A stretch of 64,000 bases of DNA from Phycisphaerales bacterium (GTDB lineage: Bacteria; Planctomycetota; Phycisphaerae; UBA1845; UTPLA1): assembly GCA_020639075.1 (NCBI GenBank), contig JACKHI010000002.1, positions 372,001 to 436,000 of the forward strand, given 5' to 3'. Below are positions 51,341 through 61,515 of this stretch, one piece after another (within the stretch, counting starts at the first letter, position 1; each line of letters starts with the position of its first letter). The notes beneath the pieces are model-generated. The model did no database searches. It was not told the origin of the DNA and was given only the letters and a program-made list of their open reading frames with translations. The position numbers were made by a program, and so were the translations under genes.

Positions 51341-52525
51341 ATGACTGAACACTCGGGAACACACGTTGTTATCGTTCCGGCCTGGTGGCCGTCGCTCGAG
51401 CAGCCGCATGCCGGTGTGTTCTTTCAGGACTATGTAGACGCATTCGCGAAGGCGGGAATGAAAGTCGGCGTTATCGTTCCTGATCTCGTCGGCTTACGCC
51501 AACTGAGGCGCGGTTCGGGTCTGTCGATTCGCCCGCGCATTCTGCATGAAACGACAGTTGCCGGCGCGCCGGTCGTTCGAATTCGCGGCCTGCAGACGTC
51601 CTTCGGCAGCGTTGCTCGGCGAGCCGGGCGATTCCGCAACTGGCTGGCGAAGGGGCTGGCGGCCTATCGGTCGCGGCACGGCGAGCCCGACATCCTGCAC
51701 GCCATGTGCGCCGTTCCGTCGGGCTGGGCCTGCACGCGTCTGGACGACCCGCTTGCGAAGCGCGTGGTGCTGACTGAACATACAGGACCTTTCTCGCTCG
51801 TGATGGAGCCGGCGGCGTCGGCGACGCTCGCGCGAAGTGCCTTCTCCGCCGCCGCGGTTCGGGTTGCCGTCAGCGATCACCTTCGTCGACAGATCACCGT
51901 CGCGGGTATCCACGAACGGGTCGAAGTCATCGGCAACCCGGTCGCCGATATCTTCAGCCCCGCGGATTCAACGGATAATCCGCCGAGTCATTGCATTCGC
52001 GCGCTTTACGTTGGCCGCCTGACGCGAGAGAAGGGGATCATGCTACTCGTCGGCGCCGTCAGCATTGCGATGGAGGTCGCTGCGGACTGCGACTTCGACA
52101 TCGTGGGGGACGGCCCGTTGAGAGCATCCCTTCAGCCCTTCGAATACTATCCCGTGAGAAGCGTTACGATGCACGGGGCTTGCCCGCGATCGGATGTCGT
52201 CACACATATGAGAAACGCGAGTTTCCTGGTCCATCCGACGCTTGGCGAGACTTTTGGGATGACTGTCGCCGAAGCACTGTGCGTCGGCTTGCCAGTCATT
52301 ACGACGCACGGCACGGCTTGTGCCGAATTCATCGACGACGACAATGGTATTCTGGTCGAGCCGGGCGACGAGCGTGCGCTGGCGCAAGGCCTGACACAGA
52401 TGATCAAGCGCTTTCGTGAGTACGATCGCACCGCCATCGCCGCCAGGGCGCGCAAGAGATTCAGCAGCGCAGCAGTTGCGGCGGCATATGAGGCAATCTA
52501 CGACCGTGTTGTCGAGGCGAAATAA
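51341..52525 (+). CDS. GT4-family glycosyltransferase
   Basis: 394 residues from the ATG at 51341. The N-terminal half starts VVIVPAWWPSLEQPHAGVFFQDYVDAF; the C-terminal half has 'ALYVGRLTREKGI' and 'HPTLGETFGMTVAEALCVGLPVITT', the glycosyl_transf_1 signature with the catalytic E-x7-E. It is followed 12 bp later by asnB, probably cotranscribed. Such GT plus asparagine-synthase pairs are common in exopolysaccharide loci. Confidence 0.9.
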   Translation: MTEHSGTHVVIVPAWWPSLEQPHAGVFFQDYVDAFAKAGMKVGVIVPDLVGLRQLRRGSGLSIRPRILHETTVAGAPVVRIRGLQTSFGSVARRAGRFRNWLAKGLAAYRSRHGEPDILHAMCAVPSGWACTRLDDPLAKRVVLTEHTGPFSLVMEPAASATLARSAFSAAAVRVAVSDHLRRQITVAGIHERVEVIGNPVADIFSPADSTDNPPSHCIRALYVGRLTREKGIMLLVGAVSIAMEVAADCDFDIVGDGPLRASLQPFEYYPVRSVTMHGACPRSDVVTHMRNASFLVHPTLGETFGMTVAEALCVGLPVITTHGTACAEFIDDDNGILVEPGDERALAQGLTQMIKRFREYDRTAIAARARKRFSSAAVAAAYEAIYDRVVEAK

Positions 52526-52537
52526 AGGACGGGCCGG

Positions 52538-54556
52538 ATGTGCGGAATCGCGGGAATACTCCTGGATGAGATCGATCCGACGATGCCGGTTCGGCTGTCG
52601 GCGATGACGCAGACGATGTTTCATCGAGGTCCCGACGACGGCGGCGGCGTGGTCTTCGGGATGGGCGGCAAGCCGACAGTCGAGCGACGATTTCCAGGGA
52701 AGGATGATGCACCGGACTGGAGTTTCGTGCCTGCAAAACTCGGCATCGCGTCCCGTCGATTGTCGATTGTCGATCGGAGCGACGCGGGCCGGCAGCCAAT
52801 GGCGAGCGAGGATGGCCGCGTCTGGCTGGTCTACAACGGGGAAATCTACAACCACTGCGAGTTGCGTGACGAACTTGTCGCGCAGGGTATGCAGTTCCGC
52901 GGCCACAGCGATACAGAGGTGTTGTTGAACGGCTATCGAGCGTGGGGCGGCGACGTTTTTGCGAGGCTCGAAGGCATGTTCGCCTGCGCAGTCGTCGACT
53001 GGGCCGCAGGAAAGATGTTCCTCGCACGCGACTTCTTCGGCATCAAGCCGCTCTATCTCTGCCGCTTCGATGGCGGTATGGCCTTCGCATCAGAGATCAA
53101 GGCGCTGCTGGCGCTGCCCGGGCAACCGGCGGGGATTAACGAGGGCGTGCTGCGAGACTTTCTTTGCGACGGTCGGATCGATACGAGCGAGGAGACGATC
53201 TTCGAAGACATCTGGTCGTTGCCCGGCGGCCGCATGTTGGAACTTGATCTTCGCGGCAAGGGCACGATGCACGCGGGCGGTGTGCTGCGTGACTACGGCG
53301 GTATCGGCGCGACTCGTTGGGCCGATCCTGTGATCGGCCTGCGGGCAAGCCTTGAAGACTCGGTACGATCGCATTTGCAGGGGGAAGTCCTGGTGGGGAG
53401 TTGCCTGTCCGGCGGACTCGACAGTTCGTCGATTGTCTGTATCGCCCACGCATTGCGGACATCGGGCGAATACGAGCAGTTATCGCAGCACACATTTACT
53501 GCGGTGCTTCCAGGGGACGCGCTGGATGAATCAGGGTACGCCCAAGCCGTGGTCGAGGCCTGCGTTGGTCTCGAATCACATCGCGTTGCGCCGAGTGCTG
53601 AGCGATTCACGGCGTGCGTGAGAGATCTTGTCTGGCATCAGGAACAACCCTTCGGTTCCCCGTCCATCTACCTGCAATGGGAAGTCATGCGACTCGCGCG
53701 CGAGCAGGGCGTGACCGTTCTCCTCGACGGGCAGGGGGGCGATGAACTCTTTTGCGGGTATGAAGGGTACATTCCCATGTTCCTCGCCGATCTTCTGCGC
53801 CGGGGAAAGTTCGGCCGGTTTCGCCGCGAGCTCAAGGCCGCCAAGTCCGGTCATTACGCCGGCCGAACGCTGTTGAAGCATGTCGTCGCCTCACTTCTTC
53901 CGGCCAGAACGCGCGACAAAATGCGCCGCGCCGAATGGGCAGTCAAACGTCCCTGGCTCGATCCCGATATCTTCGCGCCGGATGCGGCTCCGAATATGGA
54001 GGAGCGGCTCGCAATCAAGCGTGAACCGCCGCTCGAACTCGACGGGAGTGCGTTCGAATCCCGCTGGTGGTCGATGATTCGAAGCGAATCCCTGCCGTCG
54101 TTGCTTCGATTCGAGGATCGCAACTCGATGGCCTTTTCAATTGAAGCGCGCGTGCCGATGCTTGCGGGATGCGTGCCCGCCATTGCGTTCGGCGGAGGGG
54201 TCGGAGAATCGTCGACCGATCGCCGTACGCCTGTCAACGCCGACGACAAAATCGTGGACGGAAAGCTCAAGGCGATCCTGCGCGACGCCATGCGCGATGT
54301 CGTTCCCGACAAGATTCTCTATCGCACGGACAAGATCGGCTTCAGCGCACCGACGGCGCAGTGGATGCGCGGCGGTATGGCCGACTGGTGGAAGGAACGC
54401 GTCACGTCGCAGAGTTTTCTCGATCGTGGTTGCTTCGACGCAAAGGGCGTGCTCGCACTGGTTAACGAGTTTGAAGGCGGCGACGATTCGGCGGCGCTGC
54501 CGTTGTGGCGGCTGGCGATTACCGAAGAATGGGCCCGCGTCTTTCTCGATCGCTGA
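52538..54556 (+). CDS. asnB: Asparagine synthetase, glutamine-hydrolysing
   Basis: 672 residues. The N-terminal nucleophile Cys2 (MCGIAGI) and 'MFHRGPDDGG', 'VYNGEIYNH', 'GHSDTEVLLNGY' mark the class II glutaminase. The synthetase half has the PP-loop LSGGLDSSS near residue 288 and 'LLDGQGGDELFCGY'. It makes Asn from Asp, ATP and Gln, or amidates a sugar or peptide in the exopolysaccharide/lipopeptide versions. Placement next to glycosyltransferases favours the latter. Confidence 0.93.
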   Translation: MCGIAGILLDEIDPTMPVRLSAMTQTMFHRGPDDGGGVVFGMGGKPTVERRFPGKDDAPDWSFVPAKLGIASRRLSIVDRSDAGRQPMASEDGRVWLVYNGEIYNHCELRDELVAQGMQFRGHSDTEVLLNGYRAWGGDVFARLEGMFACAVVDWAAGKMFLARDFFGIKPLYLCRFDGGMAFASEIKALLALPGQPAGINEGVLRDFLCDGRIDTSEETIFEDIWSLPGGRMLELDLRGKGTMHAGGVLRDYGGIGATRWADPVIGLRASLEDSVRSHLQGEVLVGSCLSGGLDSSSIVCIAHALRTSGEYEQLSQHTFTAVLPGDALDESGYAQAVVEACVGLESHRVAPSAERFTACVRDLVWHQEQPFGSPSIYLQWEVMRLAREQGVTVLLDGQGGDELFCGYEGYIPMFLADLLRRGKFGRFRRELKAAKSGHYAGRTLLKHVVASLLPARTRDKMRRAEWAVKRPWLDPDIFAPDAAPNMEERLAIKREPPLELDGSAFESRWWSMIRSESLPSLLRFEDRNSMAFSIEARVPMLAGCVPAIAFGGGVGESSTDRRTPVNADDKIVDGKLKAILRDAMRDVVPDKILYRTDKIGFSAPTAQWMRGGMADWWKERVTSQSFLDRGCFDAKGVLALVNEFEGGDDSAALPLWRLAITEEWARVFLDR

Positions 54557-54714
54557 GCGAGACAGCCTGAGCGCAACAGTCGGGGCTATGACACAAAGAG
54601 CCGCGATCTTAAGAAAGCGATACCGGCGTAAGGAACGAGGCGATACACTCCCCGCGAAACCACCTTCGAATCAATCGTCAATCGGTATGACCACGTAAGA
54701 GCAATCGATACCCG

Positions 54715-55479
54715 ATGAGCATCGACACACCAATTCAACAACTCGCAGAATGGCTTCGCGAAACGACAAGCGCCGTCGCCTTCACTGGCGCCGGCATCAG
54801 TACGGAAAGCGGGATCGCCGACTTCCGCAGCCCCGGCGGTGTCTGGTCCCGCCACAAGCCCGTCGACTTTAGCGACTTTCTGAACGATGCCGAAGAGCGC
54901 CGGCGCTTCTGGCAGATCCGCCGCGAGACAGTGCCGACATTTCTCCTCGCACAGCCCAACGCGGGGCATCTCGCTATCGCTGACCTCGAACGGGGCGGCC
55001 ATCTCACCGCCGTCGTGACGCAGAACATAGACGAGCTCCATCAGCGTGCCGGTAGTCGGCGCGTTCTCGAGGTCCATGGCACGGCCATGCGCGTGCATTG
55101 CCTGAGCTGCGACAAGCGATGGACGGCCGAGGAGATGCAGCCGCGACTCGAATCGGACGATCTCGATCTTCGCTGCGACGGCTGTGGCGGTTTGCTCAAG
55201 AGCATGACGGTCAGCTTCGGACAGACGTTGCCGGCGGATGTGTGGATGGATGCGATGCAGCTCGCCCGCAAGTGCGACGTGTTTCTGGCGATGGGGTCGA
55301 GCCTCGTCGTGTACCCGGCCGCTGAGTTGCCGCAGACGGCGAAGCGCCATCGCGCGAAGCTCGTCATTATCAATCGGGATGAAACTCCGCTGGACCCGAT
55401 CGCGGACCTGGTCATCAATGCGCCGATCGGTGAGACCATGACGGCCGTCATGGCTGCGATGACGACAGACAGGAGCTAG
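54715..55479 (+). CDS. cobB: Sirtuin NAD-dependent protein deacylase
   Basis: 254 residues. Signature GAGISTESGIADFRSPGGVW, the NAD pocket TQNIDELHQRAG, catalytic His in LEVHGT and the zinc ribbon CLSCDKRW ... CDGCGG. It removes acyl groups from lysine with NAD+. The symbol reflects the general bacterial family name; the exact acyl preference is unknown. Confidence 0.93.
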   Translation: MSIDTPIQQLAEWLRETTSAVAFTGAGISTESGIADFRSPGGVWSRHKPVDFSDFLNDAEERRRFWQIRRETVPTFLLAQPNAGHLAIADLERGGHLTAVVTQNIDELHQRAGSRRVLEVHGTAMRVHCLSCDKRWTAEEMQPRLESDDLDLRCDGCGGLLKSMTVSFGQTLPADVWMDAMQLARKCDVFLAMGSSLVVYPAAELPQTAKRHRAKLVIINRDETPLDPIADLVINAPIGETMTAVMAAMTTDRS

Positions 55480-56489
55480 CTCTCGCGTGAGCTGAGCGCG
55501 CACGAGAGGCATTTGTTCAATGCCGCCATTGCCGAGAAGTCGCGGGGGCTCGACAGCCCGGGCGGCCCGTGCGGGCGGTCCGACGTGCCCGCCCGCTGAT
55601 GGATTGAGCTGCATTCCTCTTGTCATGGATCCCAAGATTTGTCGAGTCGGCCAAAGCGGCGTGAAACGCCGACCATCAACGCTCTCTTGAGTCCACGTCG
55701 TTAAGTTTGGATGGCTGGATTTGTGCGCCGTCCTGCATCGTCGACAAACGAGACGCCCGTGATGCGAAAACACAAGGCGAAGTTTCTTGAATATCTCACC
55801 TCGGCATTTCGCGAAGCGATCGACGTCGATTACGAATTTCGGAGTCGCAATCGCAGGGCGCGCTAAGACAACGTGCTGTCGCCCGTAGGTCGGACCGTAA
55901 CTATTCTCGAGCATCGAATAAGACGCAGATTGAACAAGCGCATCGAACATTGATATTGACCGTCGACATCTCGGATTGGGATGCAACCTGTGAGTTGGCG
56001 ATGAACGTTCGTTCAGTTGTGACATCTGTATGTCTGCGTAGTTGATCATCGACGACTTTCATTCGGGTAACTACGAACGCGTTTCTTCCGGCGAATCGCG
56101 CGCGCAAAAAAATAATCCTCCAAGAGGTGTTTTGCGCAATCGCTTTCTCTCGTTGTGTCGTTAACTCGGTTGAGAATCTGTGGTGATTCATGTTGTCAGC
56201 ATGCGAACATGAGTGCTCGCGTTCCGCGAGGAACAGAGTACACGAATAGCGCGTGCATTGATTGCCACAGATTTCCATCTTGTCGGCGTACGCAAAGCGC
56301 GCGTTCGCGCGCAGTCGTTCCGTCAACGTGCATGTTACTCGGCGGTGTGGACCCGGATTCCGGATCCAATCGTCTGATGCCGCCGTCAGCTTCACAAATC
56401 TCAGTGCGTGTCATCCATTCTGATTCGTGCGCATGTCGTGGCGCCGAAGTCAATGGAAGAAGAGGGTTATCAACATTCGGAGGTGTCAA
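55480..56489. other. About 1 kb intergenic region, mostly without recognisable features
   Basis: Apart from the small ORF at 55711 no supportable gene, hairpin or RNA was recognised. Longer minus-strand frames near 55901-56846 overlap the next gene or lack ribosome binding sites. The part 55900-56200 is AT-richer than its surroundings. Confidence 0.4.
55711..55866 (+). CDS. Possible small basic protein
   Basis: 51 codons, with an internal ATG at 55762 that would give 34 residues (MRKHKAKFLEYLTSAFREAI...). The amphipathic KAKFLEYLTSAFREAIDVDY looks protein-like, but no strong ribosome binding site or homology is recognised. Confidence 0.3.
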   Translation: MAGFVRRPASSTNETPVMRKHKAKFLEYLTSAFREAIDVDYEFRSRNRRAR

Positions 56490-57302
56490 ATGATGCGATT
56501 CATCGTGACGCGAACTTGCGTCGTAGGCTGCCTTTGCCTGCTGCTCGTGCAGGCCGAGCAGGTCGTGGCGGACGAGAGTCCGCAAGAGAATGCGACAAGC
56601 CGTTTCCTGGGTACCGAGGCGGAAGTGGCGGACGCATCCCTGGTGCTTCAGCAGGCATCGCCGCTGTTCGGCGGACGGGAGTATTACGTCAGCGGATCGG
56701 GGCGGATCGTGATCGTCGATATCCGTCGTGGGCGCGAGCCGGGGGTCGTTGAGCGTCGGTTCGAGATCCTTGATGCCTCGAAACAGACGAAGGCGATCTT
56801 TCAGAAGTTGCAGAGCGTCGACCTGCTTGGGATTCCGCTCGAACAAGCGGATCGACCTCGGCGAACCTGCACCAATCCGCCGCTGTTCATTCTGCGTAAT
56901 TCAAAGGGAGAGGTTCGTGCGCTTCCGATGGTGAAGGCGGCGCCGACAAAGGAGTTCGACGACGTATTGAATGCCGTTGCGTCGTTGATCCTGCTCACGA
57001 GCGGCAGAGAGCCGGTGCACGAAGGTGCATACGATACCGGCTTCATTCCCAAGGGTTTCGAATGGACAGCGCCGATTCTGACGCCCGGCAAGGAGATTCG
57101 CTGGGCGCCGCACGCCTCTGCAGCGGAGGTCGAACAGGCCGAGCGCGAGTACCGCGAAAAAGTCGCGATTCAGTTGAAGCAACTTGAGCAGAATCAAGGC
57201 AAAGAAGGTGCGGAATCCGTGCAGCCGGCGGACGACAAGGAGTCGGCGAGCGAGAACTCGACTGATTCGGGGAACGCGGACCACGGGAACAGTAACCAGT
57301 AA
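56490..57302 (+). CDS. Secreted protein of unknown function upstream of the metalloprotease
   Basis: 270 residues from the ATG at 56490, fixed by GGAGGT upstream. A signal peptide (TCVVGCLCLLLVQAEQVVA) is followed by a mixed domain (REYYVSGSGRIVIVDIRRG; NPPLFILRNSKGEVRALP) and a low-complexity Glu/Lys/Ser/Asn tail. No family is recognised. It lies 54 bp before the matrixin-like protease on the same strand, so it may assist or inhibit it (inference). Confidence 0.75.
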   Translation: MMRFIVTRTCVVGCLCLLLVQAEQVVADESPQENATSRFLGTEAEVADASLVLQQASPLFGGREYYVSGSGRIVIVDIRRGREPGVVERRFEILDASKQTKAIFQKLQSVDLLGIPLEQADRPRRTCTNPPLFILRNSKGEVRALPMVKAAPTKEFDDVLNAVASLILLTSGREPVHEGAYDTGFIPKGFEWTAPILTPGKEIRWAPHASAAEVEQAEREYREKVAIQLKQLEQNQGKEGAESVQPADDKESASENSTDSGNADHGNSNQ

Positions 57303-57356
57303 TCAAAGTCCTCTTGCCAATCTCAGGTTGGCAGCAGGAATAGGAGGATCTCTCCA

Positions 57357-60300
57357 ATGAGAAAACGACTTCGTCTTTTCAACGAATCCGGATTCGCTGC
57401 AAGGTTCGTTACGCGCGCAAGTGTTCTCGCACTTTGTGCCGTCATGGCACCTGCAGCATACGGATATAACTTTGCACACTTCGGCGGTCGCCTCGGGCGG
57501 CCCGGCGTCACAACGGGTCCTGCAGGCACGGCCGATTTTCTTTACTCTTGGAACAAGCCGGATAACGGAACAATCACGTGGTGGTTCGAGCGTGATCAAC
57601 TTCCGAATGCTTCGTGTGACGCGGCATGCCTGGCGACGCTCAAGACATTGATCCAGCCCGAATTGAACAAGTGGGCATTGTGGCTGCGGATTAACTTCGC
57701 CGAGGCGCCAAGCGCGGCCGCGGCCGATGTGCTGATCCATTTCACGCCAACTCCGGCAGGCACGGCAGACGCCGGCCCTGTCTCGTTTACGGGTACAACG
57801 CTTACCAAAGCGGAAATCCGCGTCGATCCCATGGTCTTTCCGGATTGGAGCACGCAAGCCGCTCGCGATGGATTCTGTTACTACATGCTGCATGAATGGG
57901 GGCACATCCTCGGGCTTGGCGACCTTTACCTCGTGAATCACGGCAACGCCACATTTGAGGGTGAGGACTTCTGCGATCACGGATTGCCATCGGGGCCGCC
58001 TCCGGCTGGGGGGCCGGGATTGCCCGATACGCGCACGAAGGCCGACAACGTCATGCAAGCATACGGCGTCAAGACGCTTGACAACGACGAGATCCACGGC
58101 GCTGAGTGGCTTTGGGGTTGTTCTGGCAGCAATGGCATTGTCACGGGCGAACTGGCGACGAGAACGGGCATCAACAACGCGAACGAGGCGGCTGCGCATC
58201 ACGGGCTGACGCAGACGGCAAAGACGTGGACGTATCGCGGCAGTGTTGCCGCCTCGGGCGGTCCGTCGAAAGTAACGTTGCGATTCCTCGGCGTACAGGC
58301 CGCGCGCAGCATCGGGCCGGGTTCGTGGACGTCGACAATCTACCCCGATCGAATCGAATTCAATAACGCCGGGCCTTATGAAGGCAACTTCAAGTTCCAG
58401 ATCGACTGCGACGAGGGACCGGAGCGCTGGGGCGTCGCCGTTGTCGCGGGCTCGGCGACGACGAACTTCACAGCCGTGCCGGCCGGCGGTGGACCGCAGC
58501 TCTTTCCGTTTGATCAGGTGTACGGTGCAGACTGCGGCGAGTTCTTCTATTTCTTCACGTGCACGAACGATACACCGGACTACGTCTCTTCGCTCAATCT
58601 CGAGCTCACGGGGACCGAACCGGTGTCCGTCATTCCCAACACGTTATTCTCGCCCGGCTGCCCAGCTCCGACAATCGGACCTGGCGGCACGCCGAACATC
58701 GTCGTCGTGGACTACGGAGTTCCCTGTGTGGCGCCTGGCTCGACAATTTCGTTTCTCGCATCTCGACCCAGCTCGCCGATTCCGCTGGGCATGATCGCAG
58801 GAACGTGGTCCAACGGCGGTTCCGGCGGCGGACCATTGCTGCCGGATGACATCGATCTCGATTGCATCAGTGATGACGTGCCCAATGGATACGTCTGGGT
58901 GCTTCGAGCCGAAGTTCGCTACATCCCGTTGAACCTCACATATGGTCCGTGGTTCCATCCCCCCGGCAAATGCTGGTACCGATGGTGCTGCTATACGGGT
59001 AAGGATTGCTATGCGCGCCGTGTGTTGTACGTGTACAAGACGAAGTTCGGCAAGCTGTTCCGATTGCGTGCGTGTATCCCGCTTTCGGGTTGGGTTTTTG
59101 TGGGCACGCTCCCGCCGGGTTGGGATCTGATTCGACAGACATGGCCGCCTGACGGCGTGGTCATCATCGGGCCTGTCGGACCGCCGCCGAACATTGTCGG
59201 GGTGCCGGCGGATCCGCTCGCCGGTAGCGCCGGTTTGTCGTCGTTCGAAATGCACTCGGACGACCAGGGCGTGTCGTATCAGCCCGGGACGGACTTCCCG
59301 ACGGCGTTCCAGGCAGTGCGAAACGCGTTGAATATCAGCCAGCTTGGCAGCGGATCGCCTCCGCCGATCACTGCTGACTTTATCAGCAGCGTGCAGGAGA
59401 TGGGGCCGCGATATTGCGTTGCCGCAGACGCCCTGCAGCCGCTGCTCGATGAGATCAACGTTGTGGCCGAAGAGGAGCCCGATCCATTGCTCGATTTGAT
59501 GCGCCGCGATATCGAGGCGATGCAGTCGACATTGATCCGGATGTGCAATCAACTGCAGACGGGCGTCGTTGTTAATCCGGCGCCGTTCGCCGGGATGAGT
59601 CAGGCGATGCACGCGTTCGGATTGCACTTGCAGCAGCTTGCCGACCAGACGCCGGACTTCTCCGAGCGGTTCATCAACGCGTCGGAGAATGCGCAGGCGA
59701 TCTCGGAAGCGTTCGCGATGGCGGCCGGGTTCGTCAGCCTGAACATGTACGACGGCGTGAACGATCTGAGCGAACGAGATCAGTTCCTGTGGACGCAAGT
59801 GGCGCGGTTCCCGAACGAATTGCATCAACTTGCTCAAGCGATGGGTTCGCATGCACGGATCAACATTCCGCTCGATCCGCCATCGTTCCAGTCGTGGCAG
59901 GCCGAAGATCAAGGCGAGGCCGTTGTGACAGTCGTCAATCGCGATCAGGTCAACAGCGGCGGCGTTCTCGATGAATACCGGGCTCGGCTTTCGGAGTTCG
60001 GTAAGCTCATCGTTTCCCGCCCGGATCGAGAGGACGGCAACGTCAATCTCGGCGTGCCGCTTCGCGTCCGCGTCAAGTATCCGCGTCATCTCAGTCGCGT
60101 CGTCGACATTCCCGTCGGCGACGGTCTCAACGTTGTCATGCCGCCGATGATTGCAGGCGACGTCAACGGCGACGACTGCATCGATGAGATCGACCTCGCC
60201 ATGGTCGCTGACGACATCGGCCTGGGCGGCGAATTCGCCGAGGTCGTGCCGCCGACGGACGTCAACGCTGATGGTCTCGTCACGGACGAGGATCTTGCTA

Positions 60301-60662
60301 TCGTCGAAGAGAACCTGAACCAATGTGGGCAGGCACTCAACGACTGCAACTACAACGGCGTCGACGATCGACAGGACATTGCCGACGGGTCGGAGACCGA
60401 CTGCGACGGCAACGGCATTCCCGACAGCTGCGACATCCTGTACGGGTTCTCGGAGAATCCGTGCGCCGTGCATTGCGACAAGCTCGGCGACGTCAATCGT
60501 GACGGCGTGGTCGACGGCCGGGACGTCCAGGACTTCATCACGTGTGCGATGGGCGGCGATGAGGACCCGTTGCGGTATGCGTGCGCCGACATGGACGGCA
60601 GCGGTACGGTTGACGCCTCAAGCGACGTGATCATGTTTGCGATCGAATTGCTTAGCGAATGA
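57357..60662 (+). CDS. Secreted matrixin-like metalloprotease with dockerin-like C-terminus
   Basis: 1101 residues with a signal peptide ending near AAYG. The zinc site is HEWGHILGLGDLY near residue 180, and 'NVMQAYG' gives the Met-turn of the metzincins; 'EIHGAEWLWG' is the matrixin ending. Beta-rich and helical regions follow, and then three calcium-binding dockerin-like repeats (GDVNGDDCIDEIDLAMV; CDGNGIPDSCD; GDVNRDGVVDGRDVQDFI). A strong AGGAGGATC precedes the ATG. It should digest extracellular proteins and might be docked to a surface scaffold. Confidence 0.88.
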   Translation: MRKRLRLFNESGFAARFVTRASVLALCAVMAPAAYGYNFAHFGGRLGRPGVTTGPAGTADFLYSWNKPDNGTITWWFERDQLPNASCDAACLATLKTLIQPELNKWALWLRINFAEAPSAAAADVLIHFTPTPAGTADAGPVSFTGTTLTKAEIRVDPMVFPDWSTQAARDGFCYYMLHEWGHILGLGDLYLVNHGNATFEGEDFCDHGLPSGPPPAGGPGLPDTRTKADNVMQAYGVKTLDNDEIHGAEWLWGCSGSNGIVTGELATRTGINNANEAAAHHGLTQTAKTWTYRGSVAASGGPSKVTLRFLGVQAARSIGPGSWTSTIYPDRIEFNNAGPYEGNFKFQIDCDEGPERWGVAVVAGSATTNFTAVPAGGGPQLFPFDQVYGADCGEFFYFFTCTNDTPDYVSSLNLELTGTEPVSVIPNTLFSPGCPAPTIGPGGTPNIVVVDYGVPCVAPGSTISFLASRPSSPIPLGMIAGTWSNGGSGGGPLLPDDIDLDCISDDVPNGYVWVLRAEVRYIPLNLTYGPWFHPPGKCWYRWCCYTGKDCYARRVLYVYKTKFGKLFRLRACIPLSGWVFVGTLPPGWDLIRQTWPPDGVVIIGPVGPPPNIVGVPADPLAGSAGLSSFEMHSDDQGVSYQPGTDFPTAFQAVRNALNISQLGSGSPPPITADFISSVQEMGPRYCVAADALQPLLDEINVVAEEEPDPLLDLMRRDIEAMQSTLIRMCNQLQTGVVVNPAPFAGMSQAMHAFGLHLQQLADQTPDFSERFINASENAQAISEAFAMAAGFVSLNMYDGVNDLSERDQFLWTQVARFPNELHQLAQAMGSHARINIPLDPPSFQSWQAEDQGEAVVTVVNRDQVNSGGVLDEYRARLSEFGKLIVSRPDREDGNVNLGVPLRVRVKYPRHLSRVVDIPVGDGLNVVMPPMIAGDVNGDDCIDEIDLAMVADDIGLGGEFAEVVPPTDVNADGLVTDEDLAIVEENLNQCGQALNDCNYNGVDDRQDIADGSETDCDGNGIPDSCDILYGFSENPCAVHCDKLGDVNRDGVVDGRDVQDFITCAMGGDEDPLRYACADMDGSGTVDASSDVIMFAIELLSE

Positions 60663-60735
60663 TCGCGACGCGGATCGATCGTTGTGAGATGTCGAATCCC
60701 AAAACGTCGGGTTGATCCCGACAGGTGACTGACCC

Positions 60736-60776
60736 GGGCCCGGGGTGCACGATTCGTGCGTTCCGGGCCCTTTTTC
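60736..60776 (+). terminator. Rho-independent terminator after the metalloprotease
   Basis: Stem GGGCCCGG / CCGGGCCC with an inner GTGCAC/GTGC helix and a T5 tract. It lies about 75 bp past the stop codon. Confidence 0.9.
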
Positions 60777-61447
60777 ATGCGCCTGCGGGTCGGCACGTCC
60801 GGGATCGCCAGCGGGGTTTGCCGGGGGCGCAAAATGGCGCAAATTGTGCAAACGCCGAGCGAGAAATCGTGGGGAAGATCATCGGGCGCGAGAATGCCCC
60901 GGTTCCGTTTTTCTTTGGATCGACGGCATTTGTCGGGCGGATTGTCGCGAACAGGTGTTTTCAAAGGTTATCTCCTTGCCCTGCAACGGGTTGATTTTCC
61001 CGCAGCGGAAAACGCAACTGTGCAAACGGTCGCAAACTCTCGCAAACTCTCGCAAATTCGCGAAAACCGGGTGATCCGTTGCGATCGGGCTGCGTTCGGG
61101 ATCGGGGCGCAGCTAGACGATGGTTGGGCTTGGTCGGCGCTCCGGTCGAGTTCTGGGACTCGGCTCGTTGTTTCTTTCGACGCTACACGTTGAACTGAAG
61201 GCGGGATTCGGATCGTTGAGAATGACAGACGATGCCGCGCGCCGTGTCGCTCCGTAGGCGAGCGCGTGCCGCTGTAGTGTGATCCTCGGTGCTCGGCGCG
61301 GCGGATTGAAACTGTTGCATGCCGCTGGATCGATAAGGGCCTACGAGTGTCCTCGCATTTGTGCGGTGAAACAAAAGTACACAGCAAAGCTCACGTTGGA
61401 TTGACATTGTCGGTTACAATATCTGCCGTCGAGGTTCGGTATAGTTA

Positions 61448-61462
61448 CTGAAACTGTTTCAG
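61448..61462. promoter_or_regulatory. Perfect palindrome, candidate operator of the GH16 gene
   Basis: CTGAAA-CTG-TTTCAG lies about 55 bp upstream of the ATG. Its form resembles operators of LacI-family sugar regulators. No regulator is in the window, so the assignment is by shape and position only. Confidence 0.4.
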
Positions 61463-61515
61463 GCGGACTGTGCTGCACGGGTGCGCAACGCATATCAGAG
61501 ACGGGATGGTGAAAG

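Larger units (their letters stand above)
60663..61515. other. 853-bp intergenic region with terminator, short direct repeats and a palindrome
   Basis: It holds the terminator at 60736-60776, a set of direct repeats of CGCAAACTCT at about 61031-61060, and the palindrome at 61448-61462. No supportable gene was seen. Confidence 0.5.

Noticed and set aside
55901..56395. 164-codon minus-strand frame in the intergenic region
   Set aside because: No ribosome binding site, no recognisable domain, and AT-rich irregular codon use unlike its neighbours.
58644..60473. 609-codon minus-strand open frame
   Set aside because: Antisense to the metalloprotease gene, no ribosome binding site or domain.
61020..61070. 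CGCAAACTCT direct repeats as an origin or iteron array
   Set aside because: Only about three imperfect copies, no DnaA boxes or replication genes nearby.
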